Below, one piece after another: positions 31,601 through 40,828 of a DNA stretch of 56,996 bases. Source of the stretch: Natrinema halophilum (GTDB lineage Archaea; Halobacteriota; Halobacteria; Halobacteriales; Natrialbaceae); contig NZ_CP084881.1 in NCBI RefSeq assembly GCF_013402815.2, forward strand, positions 1-56,996, read 5' to 3'. The notes below the pieces were generated by a model. It was not told the DNA's origin and searched no databases. It was given only the letters and a program-made list of their open reading frames with translations. Each line of letters begins with the position of its first letter. Position 1 is the first letter of the stretch. The position numbers and the translations under genes are program-made.

Positions 31601-32192
31601 CGCGATCGCCTCCTTCCGCGGCATCCGATCGGTCGTCGACTGTCCGGATCACCTTCTGCGTAAGCGTGACGAGTTTCTCAGAGAGTCGTTCGCCTTTGCT
31701 TCCGTCGTCGAACGCTTCCGCGGCCGATTCGAGGGGGTCGAGCGCATCTCGGAGGAACGACGTGCCCCACATCTCGTCACCACTGAGTTCCTCCACCCGG
31801 TGCTTGTGGTACTTCTCCCAGCGGGACTCGCCACCCTCGTCGATCAGGCGCGCCCCACTGTCCAGTTCGTCGGGAGACCTGACTGGGAGTGCGGCGGCGA
31901 TCTGCTTGCGGACTGGTTCGGGAACATCGCGCCAGTCCCAGTCGGTGACGTCACGCCAGTAGTTCCCTTTCCACCGATATTCGACGACGAACAGAACGAA
32001 CGGATCGCCTGTTTCGTCGTCGTACCGGATCGTCGCGCTGTATTTCTCGCGGCCGTAGCCTCTCGTCTCACCGGGATCGGTCGTGTAGATGACCTCGATT
32101 TCGTGGGTTTTGATCTGCGTTCGCGGCAGTTCGAACTCGTTGCTTTCTTCGTCCTCATCCCAGTGGCTCGTGTCGGGCTCGTACTTAGCCAT
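31593..32192 (-). CDS. Conserved viral protein of unknown function
   Basis: The 199-residue protein overlaps its neighbours on both sides. It has a beta-rich core (HEIEVIYTTDPGETRGYGRE; YSATIRYDDETGDPFVLFVV) and helical C-terminus. Acidic composition is typical of haloarchaeal cytosolic proteins. No family is recognised. Confidence 0.55.
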   Translation of the reverse strand: MAKYEPDTSHWDEDEESNEFELPRTQIKTHEIEVIYTTDPGETRGYGREKYSATIRYDDETGDPFVLFVVEYRWKGNYWRDVTDWDWRDVPEPVRKQIAAALPVRSPDELDSGARLIDEGGESRWEKYHKHRVEELSGDEMWGTSFLRDALDPLESAAEAFDDGSKGERLSEKLVTLTQKVIRTVDDRSDAAEGGDRDD

Positions 32193-32448
32193 CGATCACA
32201 CCCCCAACATCCGCGATCTCGACATCGTACTCGTCAGCTATTTCCTCCGCACGCTGCTGGATTTCCGACTCGGTCTCTTCGTCGACGGTCTCGATCGTCG
32301 CCTGGAGGTAGGCATACTGACCAATCGTCTCAATGACCAGGGATTCCGTTACGTTCATTCGAGACGTGAGTCGGAATTTGAACAGTGCCGTTGTGATGAG
32401 CGAACCGGCGATGACACCAGCTCCGTAAAGCGCTGCCATCCCGATCAT
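32185..32448 (-). CDS. Small membrane-anchored protein
   Basis: The 87-residue protein has one N-terminal hydrophobic helix (about 3-22, GMAALYGAGVIAGSLITTAL) and an acidic coiled-coil tail. It overlaps the RepH-like gene by four bases. It may tether something in the replication module to the membrane. Confidence 0.55.
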   Translation of the reverse strand: MIGMAALYGAGVIAGSLITTALFKFRLTSRMNVTESLVIETIGQYAYLQATIETVDEETESEIQQRAEEIADEYDVEIADVGGVIDG

Positions 32449-34973
32449 GCATTTACCTCGTTCGAGTTGCCGGTCGTCGGAAGTGGCTGCTGCTCGATCG
32501 TCGGCCCCATCGTCACGACCGACTTCTCGACCGGTTGCTCTGCGGCGAGTCTAACCGAAACACTGAACCAACCCCCCAGGTCGTCGTTACCCTCGAGGAT
32601 CCACGGATCCGGCGGCCACCATAATGCCTTTCCAAGTGGGTCGTCCGGATCACCGTACCGATCCGGTGGAAGTGACCGTTCGAGCAGGGAATCGACTGTA
32701 TCAATCAGCGTTGCAGTCCCGTCGACGAGATTCGGGACCACTGAGGAACGGCGTTCTTTCCGGGTTCTGAACGACATCGTCAATCGGTAGCCGTCAGTCG
32801 AGTCCAGGAGCCCGACCGCCTCGAGTTCCGCAACGTTATTTCGAACGGAACGGGCTGAGACATCCGCCCGATCGGCCAGTTCAGTTTGCGACAGTCGCGT
32901 CTCAGCTGTCAACAGGGCTTCGACCATCGCCGATGCCGTTGGTGAAAGATCTGGAAGTATCGACTCTGTGTCGAGCGTTGACAGCGCATACCGAAGTTCA
33001 TCAATACGAATCTGCCGTGGCTCATCTTCACCCTCAAGCTGCTCGAGTCCACGAGATACGGCGAACGGATCCGGGACGAGAGCGTGGCACAGCGTCACGG
33101 CACCCTCAGTTGGTTGAATTCGCTTCGGCAGCAGTATCTTGTTCGCCACTGCCGCGATCTCCGGCCGACCCGTCTCACGAATCGGGATCGGAATCGCAAA
33201 CTCAGGGGCGTCATCATGAAGATCTCGCGGTGATTCAAGCCGTTTTTCGAGTTCTCCCTTCAATCGACCAATATCTGATCCACGAAACACGAACGATCCG
33301 ATGAGTGATCCAAACGGTTCTGTTGCATCGACTGTCGGAGTAAAGGAGAAGGCTCGCTTCTTCCCACGATCCTCGTACAGCTGTCGAAAACCGTTGTGGA
33401 CGCCGTCATACGTCGACTGAATGGCTGCCGATATGGCGACTGTCTCAGAGAGATCCTCGAGGTCATCCCGGTCGGCCCCGCTAGGAACTCGCACTTCTCG
33501 AATGAGATCGATACCAGCCGCATCCAGAAGGTGGACGATCGAGCCAGTCAAACCGTGGGCTGACCGCATAATCATTGACCGGAACGAGTCACGATCCTCG
33601 TACTCGCCGTGACGGAGATCGACCGTCCAGTCCTGGATCCGTTGGCCCCAGTCGACCAGTTTGTCTCGTAAGACCAATGGATCCGCCAGCGCCTCATCGG
33701 ACAGTTCACCGATACAGCGAGCATCCCGAAGGATTGCTGGCGGTTCATCGATAGACTGAATGCGTGACGGTGGAAGAACATCGTCCACAAACCATGGTGT
33801 TGCTAACGCCACCGCCGTACTCACCGCGTAGGGCAGGGGCTCGTCGGCTTGCACAGCCACTACTGCTTGGTCCTCGTTCGGGTCGTAACTCACCTCATGC
33901 GTTCGGCCGTCTCCGGCCGGTACAGGGCCGTTTGCAATGGTCACGCTTCCGGGGTGGCCGCAGGCTACCCCGGCAACGTGGTTGTACCGGCTCATCCAGT
34001 CAACCTGGTACGGCTTGGGGCCGGCTTCTCCCTCCCCTCCCGTACGCGGGGTTACACGGCACTGGGGAGAAGACTTTCCGGATTTTCTAACGCTCTCATC
34101 GAGCTCCTGCTGTCTGCCGATTTCGGCATCGAGACGGTCCAGAACACCTCGACCAGCTTCGAGTAGTTCGACTTTCCGATTCGACTGTGGACCAAACTTC
34201 GAGATGAGTGCGAGCTCGTCGAGGGCCGCGATCGTTTGACGGACGCGCGGCTTGTTGACTTCGGAGAATATGCCGTACAACTGGTTGTACGACAGCGTTT
34301 CGCTATCCTGGTCCTCGAGCTCTCGCAAAAGTTTGATCTCGCGAGTGTCGGGATCCAGCGTCTCGATCGCATCGTCGACGACCTTAGCGAGCGGTGTATC
34401 AGTACTATCTGTGCGACGCCAGTCGTTAACACCTGGAAGTTCGTCGCGGTGGTGTGCACGGACGAAGATCTGTGTAACGCCCGTCGCGACGAACCGAACA
34501 TCGAACGCGTTTGCAAGCGTCGCGATCAGACGGCAGATCTTGCTTCGCTTTCGACGAGATTCGTCTTTGAATTCCTTGCCGACAACGAACGCGACTGTCG
34601 GAACATCATCCCCGTTGAGTTCGCGGAAGAGCGTAGCGGTCGAGAGTATATCGTCGACGCTCGAGCGACCATGACCAAGTTCGGGAATGATATCGGCAAC
34701 GAGATGCCATGCTTCGCGACGATTCCCGAGGGCGACGTCTCGAATGCGCGACCGGAGCCAGTGGGGAATTGACTGCTCCTCGAGCGCATCATACAGCTCG
34801 GGAACGGTCTTCCCACGAGCGAAGTCACGAACGGCGTGGACGAACGTATCGGCGACGTCGGTGTGACTGAGCAATTCTCGCCATAGGTCAGAGACGGGCT
34901 GATCGGTCACCTCGATCGACGCGATCGTGGCTGCCGGCACCTGTAGCGTGGGTGAGAGTCCGGCCGTCGTCAT
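32445..34973 (-). CDS. Large RepH-like protein with winged-helix segments
   Basis: The 842-residue protein is the largest of the middle region. It has winged-helix-like segments, one near 240-300 (YNQLYGIFSEVNKPRVRQTI; LDELALISKFGPQSN) and one near 700-760 (LSQTELADRADVSARSVRNN; VAELEAVGLLDSTDGYRL), plus a long middle region with several glycine turns but no P-loop. Size and context recall RepH-type replication proteins of haloarchaeal plasmids and viruses, but I cannot confirm homology. The ATG at 34973 overlaps the upstream stop as ATGA. Confidence 0.5.
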   Translation of the reverse strand: MTTAGLSPTLQVPAATIASIEVTDQPVSDLWRELLSHTDVADTFVHAVRDFARGKTVPELYDALEEQSIPHWLRSRIRDVALGNRREAWHLVADIIPELGHGRSSVDDILSTATLFRELNGDDVPTVAFVVGKEFKDESRRKRSKICRLIATLANAFDVRFVATGVTQIFVRAHHRDELPGVNDWRRTDSTDTPLAKVVDDAIETLDPDTREIKLLRELEDQDSETLSYNQLYGIFSEVNKPRVRQTIAALDELALISKFGPQSNRKVELLEAGRGVLDRLDAEIGRQQELDESVRKSGKSSPQCRVTPRTGGEGEAGPKPYQVDWMSRYNHVAGVACGHPGSVTIANGPVPAGDGRTHEVSYDPNEDQAVVAVQADEPLPYAVSTAVALATPWFVDDVLPPSRIQSIDEPPAILRDARCIGELSDEALADPLVLRDKLVDWGQRIQDWTVDLRHGEYEDRDSFRSMIMRSAHGLTGSIVHLLDAAGIDLIREVRVPSGADRDDLEDLSETVAISAAIQSTYDGVHNGFRQLYEDRGKKRAFSFTPTVDATEPFGSLIGSFVFRGSDIGRLKGELEKRLESPRDLHDDAPEFAIPIPIRETGRPEIAAVANKILLPKRIQPTEGAVTLCHALVPDPFAVSRGLEQLEGEDEPRQIRIDELRYALSTLDTESILPDLSPTASAMVEALLTAETRLSQTELADRADVSARSVRNNVAELEAVGLLDSTDGYRLTMSFRTRKERRSSVVPNLVDGTATLIDTVDSLLERSLPPDRYGDPDDPLGKALWWPPDPWILEGNDDLGGWFSVSVRLAAEQPVEKSVVTMGPTIEQQPLPTTGNSNEVNA

Positions 34974-35326
34974 GCCGCCTCCCCCCACTCGTCAAGACGA
35001 TTCTGTGGCGTCGTCAGTGTTGCATCCGGTGCCCTCTCGAAAACAACGCCCTGGCTTTTTGGAATCCAGTCGTCGGTCCTGTCGTCTTGGACGAGTTGCC
35101 AGGCCTTCTCTGTCTCGCGCTCGACCGTCCCTACGAACACCTGTTCGGAGCTCCCGGCAGCCTCGAGTGATTTCTCGGAAGCGAGCCAGCCCGGAATCCA
35201 GACAACGAGTTCCTGGCCTGTTGCTGAATTGAGCGCGTCGACGACGGCGAGTTCGTCCTTCGATGAGAGATCATCGTGACCGAGAACGTCGCTGTAGCTT
35301 CCGACAGTGACGATCTCGTCGCTCAT
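34970..35326 (-). CDS. Small protein coupled to the RepH-like gene
   Basis: The 118-residue protein ends with ATGA overlapping the next start. It is mixed alpha/beta (LSSKDELAVVDALNSATGQE; LVVWIPGWLASEKSLEAAGS; EQVFVGTVERETEKAWQLVQ). It starts the rep operon behind the promoter region at 35.4-35.6 kb and may regulate or assist replication. Confidence 0.55.
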   Translation of the reverse strand: MSDEIVTVGSYSDVLGHDDLSSKDELAVVDALNSATGQELVVWIPGWLASEKSLEAAGSSEQVFVGTVERETEKAWQLVQDDRTDDWIPKSQGVVFERAPDATLTTPQNRLDEWGEAA

Positions 35327-35591
35327 CGTCCCACCTCATGCGAACTGCCGAAACGGCTGTGTAAACGGTTCTCTCTTGCGTACACTGCGGTGTTGACCGG
35401 ACGAAATTCACAGGGGCACCGCTCTTCGTCCGGTATGCTTATATGGTGGAACGTACAAGAACCAGATATCCTACCACCTGGTTCCAACGCCCGCCAGCGG
35501 CGCGTGTTGGTTTTGCTTTCTCGTGCGTGTGCTTGCTGTCGTCTCTGTTGTTGGTAACGGTACTTAAAATGCATAGTCACGTCTGACGGAA
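35327..35591 (-). promoter_or_regulatory. Promoter region of the rep operon
   Basis: Two TATA-like boxes are visible on the minus strand: TTTTAAGTA near 35568 and CATATAAGCA near 35444. The inverted repeat AACCAG/CTGGTT (35460-35465, 35478-35483) lies between. A 90-codon frame spans this stretch but starts upstream of the first TATA-like box, so I treat the region as non-coding. Confidence 0.5.
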
Positions 35592-36251
35592 TCACTGCTG
35601 ATCACCCCGATTGATCTCGACGGGGAACCAGCGTTGCTCCTCGCCGGCGATCTTCAGGCCGACCCGCGGTGTGCCATCCTCGCCAGGAAGGCACTCCTCG
35701 TTGCGGATCTTCGCAGTCCGACCCTCGCCCTCGAGGTAATCTGGATCCCACTGCCCCGCTCGAACAGCGGAGAAGATACGGTGGCGAGATTTGGATCCGC
35801 CCAACCGGGGGTCGATCGTGGACGTCGGCGTTCGGATGATCAGCCGGCGTGCCTTCGCAAATTGTTCCGGTAACCAGAGCCCGGCCTCGTAAACCGGCAA
35901 CGGTCGCTCCTCAAGGCCGTGGATGTTGTGGATCGCTCCGCGGATGAGCTCCTCGTCGACGTCGAGATCGCCGAGGTTCATGAACAGCTTCCGTGACGTT
36001 GCCTCGATCAGTGAGATTGGATCGGAGTCGATCGTGACGCTCGAGTTCGAACCACTGTGGACACCGCAGAGACTCTCGCCACCCCACATATTCGACGCCG
36101 GCGCGGCGCACCGACGGCCTTCGGTCGTGATCCCGCGGCAGCGAACGTTCGCGTAGGGTCGGTTGCTCGAGTCGGTTTCACTGTCACTATCGTCCTCATC
36201 CTCGATTTCGGGCCGATCGATCCCGCCACCGAACTGCGAAAGGTCGGTCAC
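35592..36251 (-). CDS. Zinc-finger-like protein at the end of the middle operon
   Basis: This 219-residue protein has CRGITTEGRRCAAPASN and CGVHSG, which together give a C-x(n)-C-x(n)-C-x-x-H zinc site seen in small haloarchaeal proteins. The rest is mixed alpha/beta (LRRLIIRTP-like ARRLIIRTPTSTIDPR). It is the last gene of the operon that begins with padR. No family is recognised. Confidence 0.55.
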   Translation of the reverse strand: MTDLSQFGGGIDRPEIEDEDDSDSETDSSNRPYANVRCRGITTEGRRCAAPASNMWGGESLCGVHSGSNSSVTIDSDPISLIEATSRKLFMNLGDLDVDEELIRGAIHNIHGLEERPLPVYEAGLWLPEQFAKARRLIIRTPTSTIDPRLGGSKSRHRIFSAVRAGQWDPDYLEGEGRTAKIRNEECLPGEDGTPRVGLKIAGEEQRWFPVEINRGDQQ

Positions 36252-36613
36252 TGCGGATCACCCTCATTGACAGTGGTTACTCGGTCCAGGACTGCAGACA
36301 GCTCCACGCGCTCGAGGCGCGTCGACCGAGCATAGAATTCACACCGATCACCCAGCTCGTCGACGAGCTCATCTTTCGATCGACGGTGTTGGACTGGCTC
36401 TGGATTCTCGTCGGTCCTAAAACGCAGCCAGTTGAGGATCGCAACCAGATCGCCGGCGCGAAAGTAGACTGCGTGATCCGACGTTGAGTCTCGGCTGTCG
36501 AGTCGCACCTGATAGTCCCAGCCGACGATCTCTGCGATGCGGACCCTGACTTCCGCGTTCGACAGTGACGGCGCAGGGGCTTTCCCAACGACGTATTTCA
36601 CATCCTCAGACAT
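36248..36613 (-). CDS. Protein of unknown function
   Basis: The 121-residue protein overlaps both neighbours by four and eight bases. It includes VRVRIAEIVGWDYQVRLDSR and a helical second half (SKDELVDELGDRCEFYARST). No family is recognised; membership of the operon is clear. Confidence 0.5.
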   Translation of the reverse strand: MSEDVKYVVGKAPAPSLSNAEVRVRIAEIVGWDYQVRLDSRDSTSDHAVYFRAGDLVAILNWLRFRTDENPEPVQHRRSKDELVDELGDRCEFYARSTRLERVELSAVLDRVTTVNEGDPQ

Positions 36614-36905
36614 CGGAATCCACCTCTCCGAGCGGACTGAGGCCGACGTCCTCTGGGTTTAGCGACTCGAGTAATTTGCGAGTCGCGTTTGGAGACGGAC
36701 ACCCGCCGTCAGATGCTGTTCCTTGGCAAACCTGGCACTCGCGGTAATCATCGTCGTCGAGAAGCGATAACGGCTTCTCGGACACACTCCGTGCGTTCGC
36801 GATGGCTCGACAGCCTGAATCGCTATGATACACGTTGCCATACCCGCCGCTCGTCGTAACGGCGAGGAAAACAATTGGTCCATCCTCACCTGCCTGCTCA
36901 GTCAT
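36606..36905 (-). CDS. Small zinc-binding protein next to the methyltransferase
   Basis: The 99-residue protein contains GNVYHSDSGCRAIANARSVS and CQVCQG. The H-x-x-x-x-C plus C-x-x-C pattern resembles a damaged-DNA or zinc-binding site of Ada-like type, though short. It overlaps the methyltransferase stop by eight bases; the ATG at 36905 is preferred over a longer frame. Confidence 0.55.
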   Translation of the reverse strand: MTEQAGEDGPIVFLAVTTSGGYGNVYHSDSGCRAIANARSVSEKPLSLLDDDDYRECQVCQGTASDGGCPSPNATRKLLESLNPEDVGLSPLGEVDSDV

Positions 36906-38487
36906 CGCTGGCGAGCACCTCCTCGTACTGTGGGACCTCCACATCTCGATCGGGCTGGATCCCCGCCCCGTAAGTCGAGAGGCTTGGCATCTCGGTGGTC
37001 AAGACGTGCCTGCACAGCGCTGCAGCGAGGTTTACCGGAACTGCGTTACCAATTTGCTTCCGGACCGAGCGCTTCGTGTCGCCGACGATCTCGTAGTCCG
37101 GGGGGAAGCCCTGGGCCTGCTTCGTCTCCGGCGGCTCGAGAAGTCGGTACCGAAGGTCGAGCCCCCATGGAAAGAGGTCCGGGACGATCAGCGCGTGCCG
37201 GGCTTTCGTCGTGACTGTTGGAAGCGGCTCGTCGATCGGTGCCTCGTCCGAGTTGCCGTAGTATTCGACGAGGAACGGCGAGATGAGGTGGCCGTCGTGG
37301 TTCTTCGCGGTTATGGTGGGAAACGGCCGCTCTTCCGGATCAAACGTGGCGTTGCTGTAGATATCACGCTGAGGCATGTTCCGCGGCAGGACGAACGCGT
37401 CGGCGTTGATGTGGTGGATCACGCCTCGTTTGGTCAGCGTCGGCACCGGCGTCGAGTCGGCTGGCTTCGCTCTGGCGTGTGAGTGTTGCCCCATCACCAT
37501 CGGGACCGACAGCGCGGATTCGATCTCGCCGGAGACAAGAAACGGTCCGTCACGCTCCTCGAGCGCCGTCTCGAGATCGGCCACGTCGACGACGTCGTCC
37601 TGCAGGTCGGCAGTCAGCCTGACGTCCTTGCCGTGCTCTTCGATGTCTCGGCGGACGCCGAACTCCTCGATCGCGTCGGCGAACGGCGCGAGCCGGGGAT
37701 CGCAGTGCTGGCGGATCCCTTCGGCGATCCGCTTCATCGTGTTGTTCGATAGCGGCCTCGATCGCGTCCAGATGGAGCTTCCCGGGTCAGTCCAGTCGAT
37801 CACGTCGGCCGCTGGTCGCCAGTCCTCGAGCTCGTCAGTTGAATCGTCCGAGTGTGTGGGCTCAGGGACCGTCGGTCGTTGCGTGCGGCTGCCCATCACG
37901 AACAGTCGCTCTCGAGTGGTCGGATCGCCGTAGTCGGCCGCCCGTAGAACGACGCCGTAATCGCCGTCGTCGTCCCGGTTGATCGTGTAGCCGAGTGCCT
38001 GGAGCGTGGCGACCCACTGCTCGAAGATCGAGCCGTCACACGTCGGTTCGCCGTCGACGACCGGCCCCCAGGACCGGAGCTCGCGAACGTTCTCGATGAT
38101 GATGTTCGTCGGCTGGAGCAGCTGGATCCAGTGGAGGACGTGCCACGGTGAGGCGCGCATCTGTTCGTCGACGGGCACACCTCCTCGAGCGTTGCTGAAG
38201 TGGGTGCACATCGGCCCTGCGATCAACAGGTCGACCGTCCCCGGTTCGACGACATCCGGGGGATGGATCTCTTCGACTTTTGCGTGATAGTGGTCGGCCC
38301 ACGAGTGGTTCGCCTCGTGTGTGGCGATGGCGTCCTCGTCGTGGTTGACTGCGATCAGTCGAACGTCGATATCGGGGCTTTGCCGGACGTCGTTCACAGC
38401 GTCAGCCGCGCCTGTCGAGAAGCCTCCGGCGCCAGCGAAGAGATCCACGACGACGATCGAGTCGGTGCTTGTAGCGGAGGCACTCAT
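36898..38487 (-). CDS. C5-cytosine DNA methyltransferase
   Basis: The 529-residue enzyme has the motif order of m5C methyltransferases: I (VVDLFAGAGGFSTGAADAVN), IV with the catalytic cysteine (IAGPMCTHFSNARGG), VI (IIENVRELRSWG), VIII-like segments, and X (KQIGNAVPVNLAAALCRHVL). Motif IV reads GPMC rather than the usual GPPC, while the cysteine is kept. An inserted target-recognition region lies between about 250 and 400. It should methylate viral DNA and protect it from host restriction; no partner nuclease is seen. Confidence 0.9.
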   Translation of the reverse strand: MSASATSTDSIVVVDLFAGAGGFSTGAADAVNDVRQSPDIDVRLIAVNHDEDAIATHEANHSWADHYHAKVEEIHPPDVVEPGTVDLLIAGPMCTHFSNARGGVPVDEQMRASPWHVLHWIQLLQPTNIIIENVRELRSWGPVVDGEPTCDGSIFEQWVATLQALGYTINRDDDGDYGVVLRAADYGDPTTRERLFVMGSRTQRPTVPEPTHSDDSTDELEDWRPAADVIDWTDPGSSIWTRSRPLSNNTMKRIAEGIRQHCDPRLAPFADAIEEFGVRRDIEEHGKDVRLTADLQDDVVDVADLETALEERDGPFLVSGEIESALSVPMVMGQHSHARAKPADSTPVPTLTKRGVIHHINADAFVLPRNMPQRDIYSNATFDPEERPFPTITAKNHDGHLISPFLVEYYGNSDEAPIDEPLPTVTTKARHALIVPDLFPWGLDLRYRLLEPPETKQAQGFPPDYEIVGDTKRSVRKQIGNAVPVNLAAALCRHVLTTEMPSLSTYGAGIQPDRDVEVPQYEEVLASDD

Positions 38488-38819
38488 GGCGACACCACCT
38501 CACGTGGTGGCTGCGCGTCGACCGCCTGATGGATCCGTTTCAGGTTTGGCCGATTGATCCTCCAGGCGTTGCCAACGTTCGCATTGTACTCGCCACCAGC
38601 CCACTTGCAGACGACCCGATAGAGCTCCTCGAGATCGAGGTCCGGGAGGTCTACAGTAGTATCGTCTGGCTCGATTGCGACGGCGATACGGAAGACGTCG
38701 GCTTTAGTGAGCCCTCGCTCGGAGTCTACCCCGTATCGGGTCGGATCCCCACCGACGGTGTAAGCGATCTCTTCGCGTAACTCGCCGTTGGTAAGGTATT
38801 TCAGATCCTCGGCGGGCAT
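38484..38819 (-). CDS. Small protein upstream of the methyltransferase
   Basis: The 111-residue protein has a helical start (DLKYLTNGELREEIAYTVGG) and conserved-looking LTKADVFRIAVAIEPDDTTV. It overlaps the methyltransferase start by four bases. The ATG at 38819 is used because it follows the next stop directly. Function unknown. Confidence 0.55.
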   Translation of the reverse strand: MPAEDLKYLTNGELREEIAYTVGGDPTRYGVDSERGLTKADVFRIAVAIEPDDTTVDLPDLDLEELYRVVCKWAGGEYNANVGNAWRINRPNLKRIHQAVDAQPPREVVSP

Positions 38820-38820
38820 A

Positions 38821-38961
38821 TTAGATCGCCTCCGAGGTCGCCTCGTAGCGGTCGGCAAGCGATTCGAGATCGCTGGCGAGGTCCCGGAGGTCGTCAGCGT
38901 CCGGGTCGTGCCTTCTGATGACTGTCCGGATCTCCTCGCGGAACTCAGCGTCGTCGCTCAC
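38821..38961 (-). CDS. Very small acidic protein (GTG start)
   Basis: A 46-codon frame starts with GTG (38961), overlapping the stop of the zinc-finger gene upstream, and stops directly before the next gene. It reads SDDAEFREEIRTVIRRHDPD, acidic and helical. Operon spacing argues that it is real. Confidence 0.45.
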   Translation of the reverse strand: MSDDAEFREEIRTVIRRHDPDADDLRDLASDLESLADRYEATSEAI

Positions 38962-39164
38962 CGGCGTTCACCTCCGTCGGTCGCGACGCCCCGATCGCCG
39001 GCGTCGTCTCCCTCGAGGAAACACGTCATGCACGGTAACGCATCGACGTCAGCGTCGGGGCCCGGGCAACCAGTAGTCCCGTTTCGGCACTCGTCGCTCT
39101 GGTCGGCGACGCCTGCCTCGTTACGGACTGCGTCGACGTTCGCGTGGTGCCATGCGCGGCTCAC
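38958..39164 (-). CDS. Small zinc-finger protein (GTG start)
   Basis: The 68-residue protein has CPGPDADVDALPCMTC and upstream CRNGTTGC, so four to five cysteines for one zinc. It ends in ATDGGERR, part of a recurrent TDGG motif in this genome. Both ends overlap neighbours. Confidence 0.55.
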   Translation of the reverse strand: MSRAWHHANVDAVRNEAGVADQSDECRNGTTGCPGPDADVDALPCMTCFLEGDDAGDRGVATDGGERR

Positions 39165-40828
39165 GCTGACTCACCTCCGTGATCTGTTGCACCGAAAGAA
39201 CCGGTGATCTTCCAGACTGTTCCAGCACTGGAGTTACTCCACCGATCGAGTTCGCCTTGCTCCTCGAGTGTTCGGAGATAATCGGATGCAGCGTTAGTCG
39301 AGACACCGAGAGAATTGGAGATATGGCTCGATTTGACGTAGCTGTTCCCGCGCTCCTGGCGCCGCTTGAGGTATTCACGAACCTCATCTGGGACAGATCC
39401 ACCATCCGTCTGAACCAGCGCTTCGGGCCGATCGACGCCGTCTGCCCACTCGACGTTGTAGTCGTTGTCCTGGATATTGTGGACCAGCATGAGGGCGAAC
39501 TGGGCCTCGGCATTAAGGTCGTGGTCCAGACTCGCCCGTCGGTCCGCCTCGTCGGCATCGTAGTACGGGCCGGCTACGATTCGTGCCGGATCCTGCTGTG
39601 GCTCGGCGACGACGTACCACATCGTTCCGAGATCCTGGCCGCCGTCGGTGACGATCTCGTCATCGTCATCGGAATCCGCCCCTGCCTCGATCTGACCGTT
39701 TTCAAAGTCTAACCGAACTGGGACACGCGCACTCGACACAGTTGTCTGACCACAGTAAGGGCAGCGTTTGTGACCGTCCTCTGGATCGAGTACCTCACCG
39801 TCTTCTACCGTCTCCGAGGGAATCGTCGCGTTCTCTTTCAGATACCGTTTCTCGCACCCAGCACACGACACGACCACCAGAGGGCACTGGGCCTCTGGCA
39901 GAGCCCGGTTGACGACCCATCCCGGAAGGTCATCGTAGCCGAGTATTTCGGGTGGCCGATCGTCGCATGGATACTGGATCAACTCGCCTTCTGGGAGGTC
40001 GTATTTCCTCGAGACCCACCCCGAGGCGTCACCCCATTTCTGGCCTGTTGGGAACCAGTACCCTCCCGTCGGATGGTATGCGTCATCGTATCCGACATGA
40101 ACGAACGACTCGGCCTCGTCGACGGGAACAGCGTACTCCTGGACGAACTCGTCTTTGATTTCTCGGTCATCGATATCGGTGCCGCCGTCAGTAACGAGGG
40201 TCTTCTCCTCCGTATCGCGACCTGATTCCTCGGACTGTTTTGACAGCGCTCGCTGCTGGAGATCGAAGACCAGATCCCTCGAGCAACGCGTGCAGAGGCT
40301 ACCGCCGTAGTAGACGTCAAGATCGTCTACGCCGGCGACACCTTCGATCTCAAACGAGTGATGTGTATCGTCTGAGCCACAGACGATGCACCCCTCACCA
40401 GTAGGCGCCTCGAGGTACTCCCGACACCAGTTACATAACGGGACTGGGCCGGACATAAGACCGTACCCGGTCGGCCCTGGATCCACGGTGTCGATTGATT
40501 TGACACTCGATGCAGAAACGGAATCGTCGCAGATCCGGCATCGGTCAGCTGCGTTAGCGGCTTGGACGACACCGCCATCAGTGGCGACCTCATATCCAGA
40601 TTCCTCGAGTTTCTCCTCGGCGACGTCCAGGTCATCGAGTGTGAGTAGCGTGTGACCGCCGCGGATCATCTCTTTGGTTGCTTGCTGGGTCAGCTCCGCG
40701 ATCTCGTCGGTTGTCTCGGCGCCGTACCGCTTGGCCAGCAATTCCGGCTGAAGACCGTCACTGATCTGGACACGGGCTTCGGTGAGGCGCTTCTGCCAGC
40801 GCTCTTCGACCGTTTCCTTCGCGCTCAC
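39161..40828 (-). CDS. Multi-zinc-ribbon protein with C-terminal winged helix
   Basis: The 555-residue protein is modular: a helical N-terminus, zinc ribbons around 95-110 (CRICDDSVSA), 130-180 (CNWCREYL; CIVCGSDDTHH; CTRCSRDL) and 320-360 (CAGCEKRY; CPYCGQT), and a winged helix at about 490-545 (GNSYVKSSHISNSLGVSTNA). The modules are joined by four linkers ending in TDGG. The winged helix is similar to that of the gene at 41547. It is likely a DNA- or RNA-binding regulator or processivity factor of the middle operon. Confidence 0.6.
   Translation of the reverse strand: MSAKETVEERWQKRLTEARVQISDGLQPELLAKRYGAETTDEIAELTQQATKEMIRGGHTLLTLDDLDVAEEKLEESGYEVATDGGVVQAANAADRCRICDDSVSASSVKSIDTVDPGPTGYGLMSGPVPLCNWCREYLEAPTGEGCIVCGSDDTHHSFEIEGVAGVDDLDVYYGGSLCTRCSRDLVFDLQQRALSKQSEESGRDTEEKTLVTDGGTDIDDREIKDEFVQEYAVPVDEAESFVHVGYDDAYHPTGGYWFPTGQKWGDASGWVSRKYDLPEGELIQYPCDDRPPEILGYDDLPGWVVNRALPEAQCPLVVVSCAGCEKRYLKENATIPSETVEDGEVLDPEDGHKRCPYCGQTTVSSARVPVRLDFENGQIEAGADSDDDDEIVTDGGQDLGTMWYVVAEPQQDPARIVAGPYYDADEADRRASLDHDLNAEAQFALMLVHNIQDNDYNVEWADGVDRPEALVQTDGGSVPDEVREYLKRRQERGNSYVKSSHISNSLGVSTNAASDYLRTLEEQGELDRWSNSSAGTVWKITGSFGATDHGGESA

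Noticed and set aside
35323-35574. An 83-90 codon frame before the rep operon
   Set aside because: Its start lies upstream of or inside the likely TATA box and its composition is odd; the region reads better as promoter.
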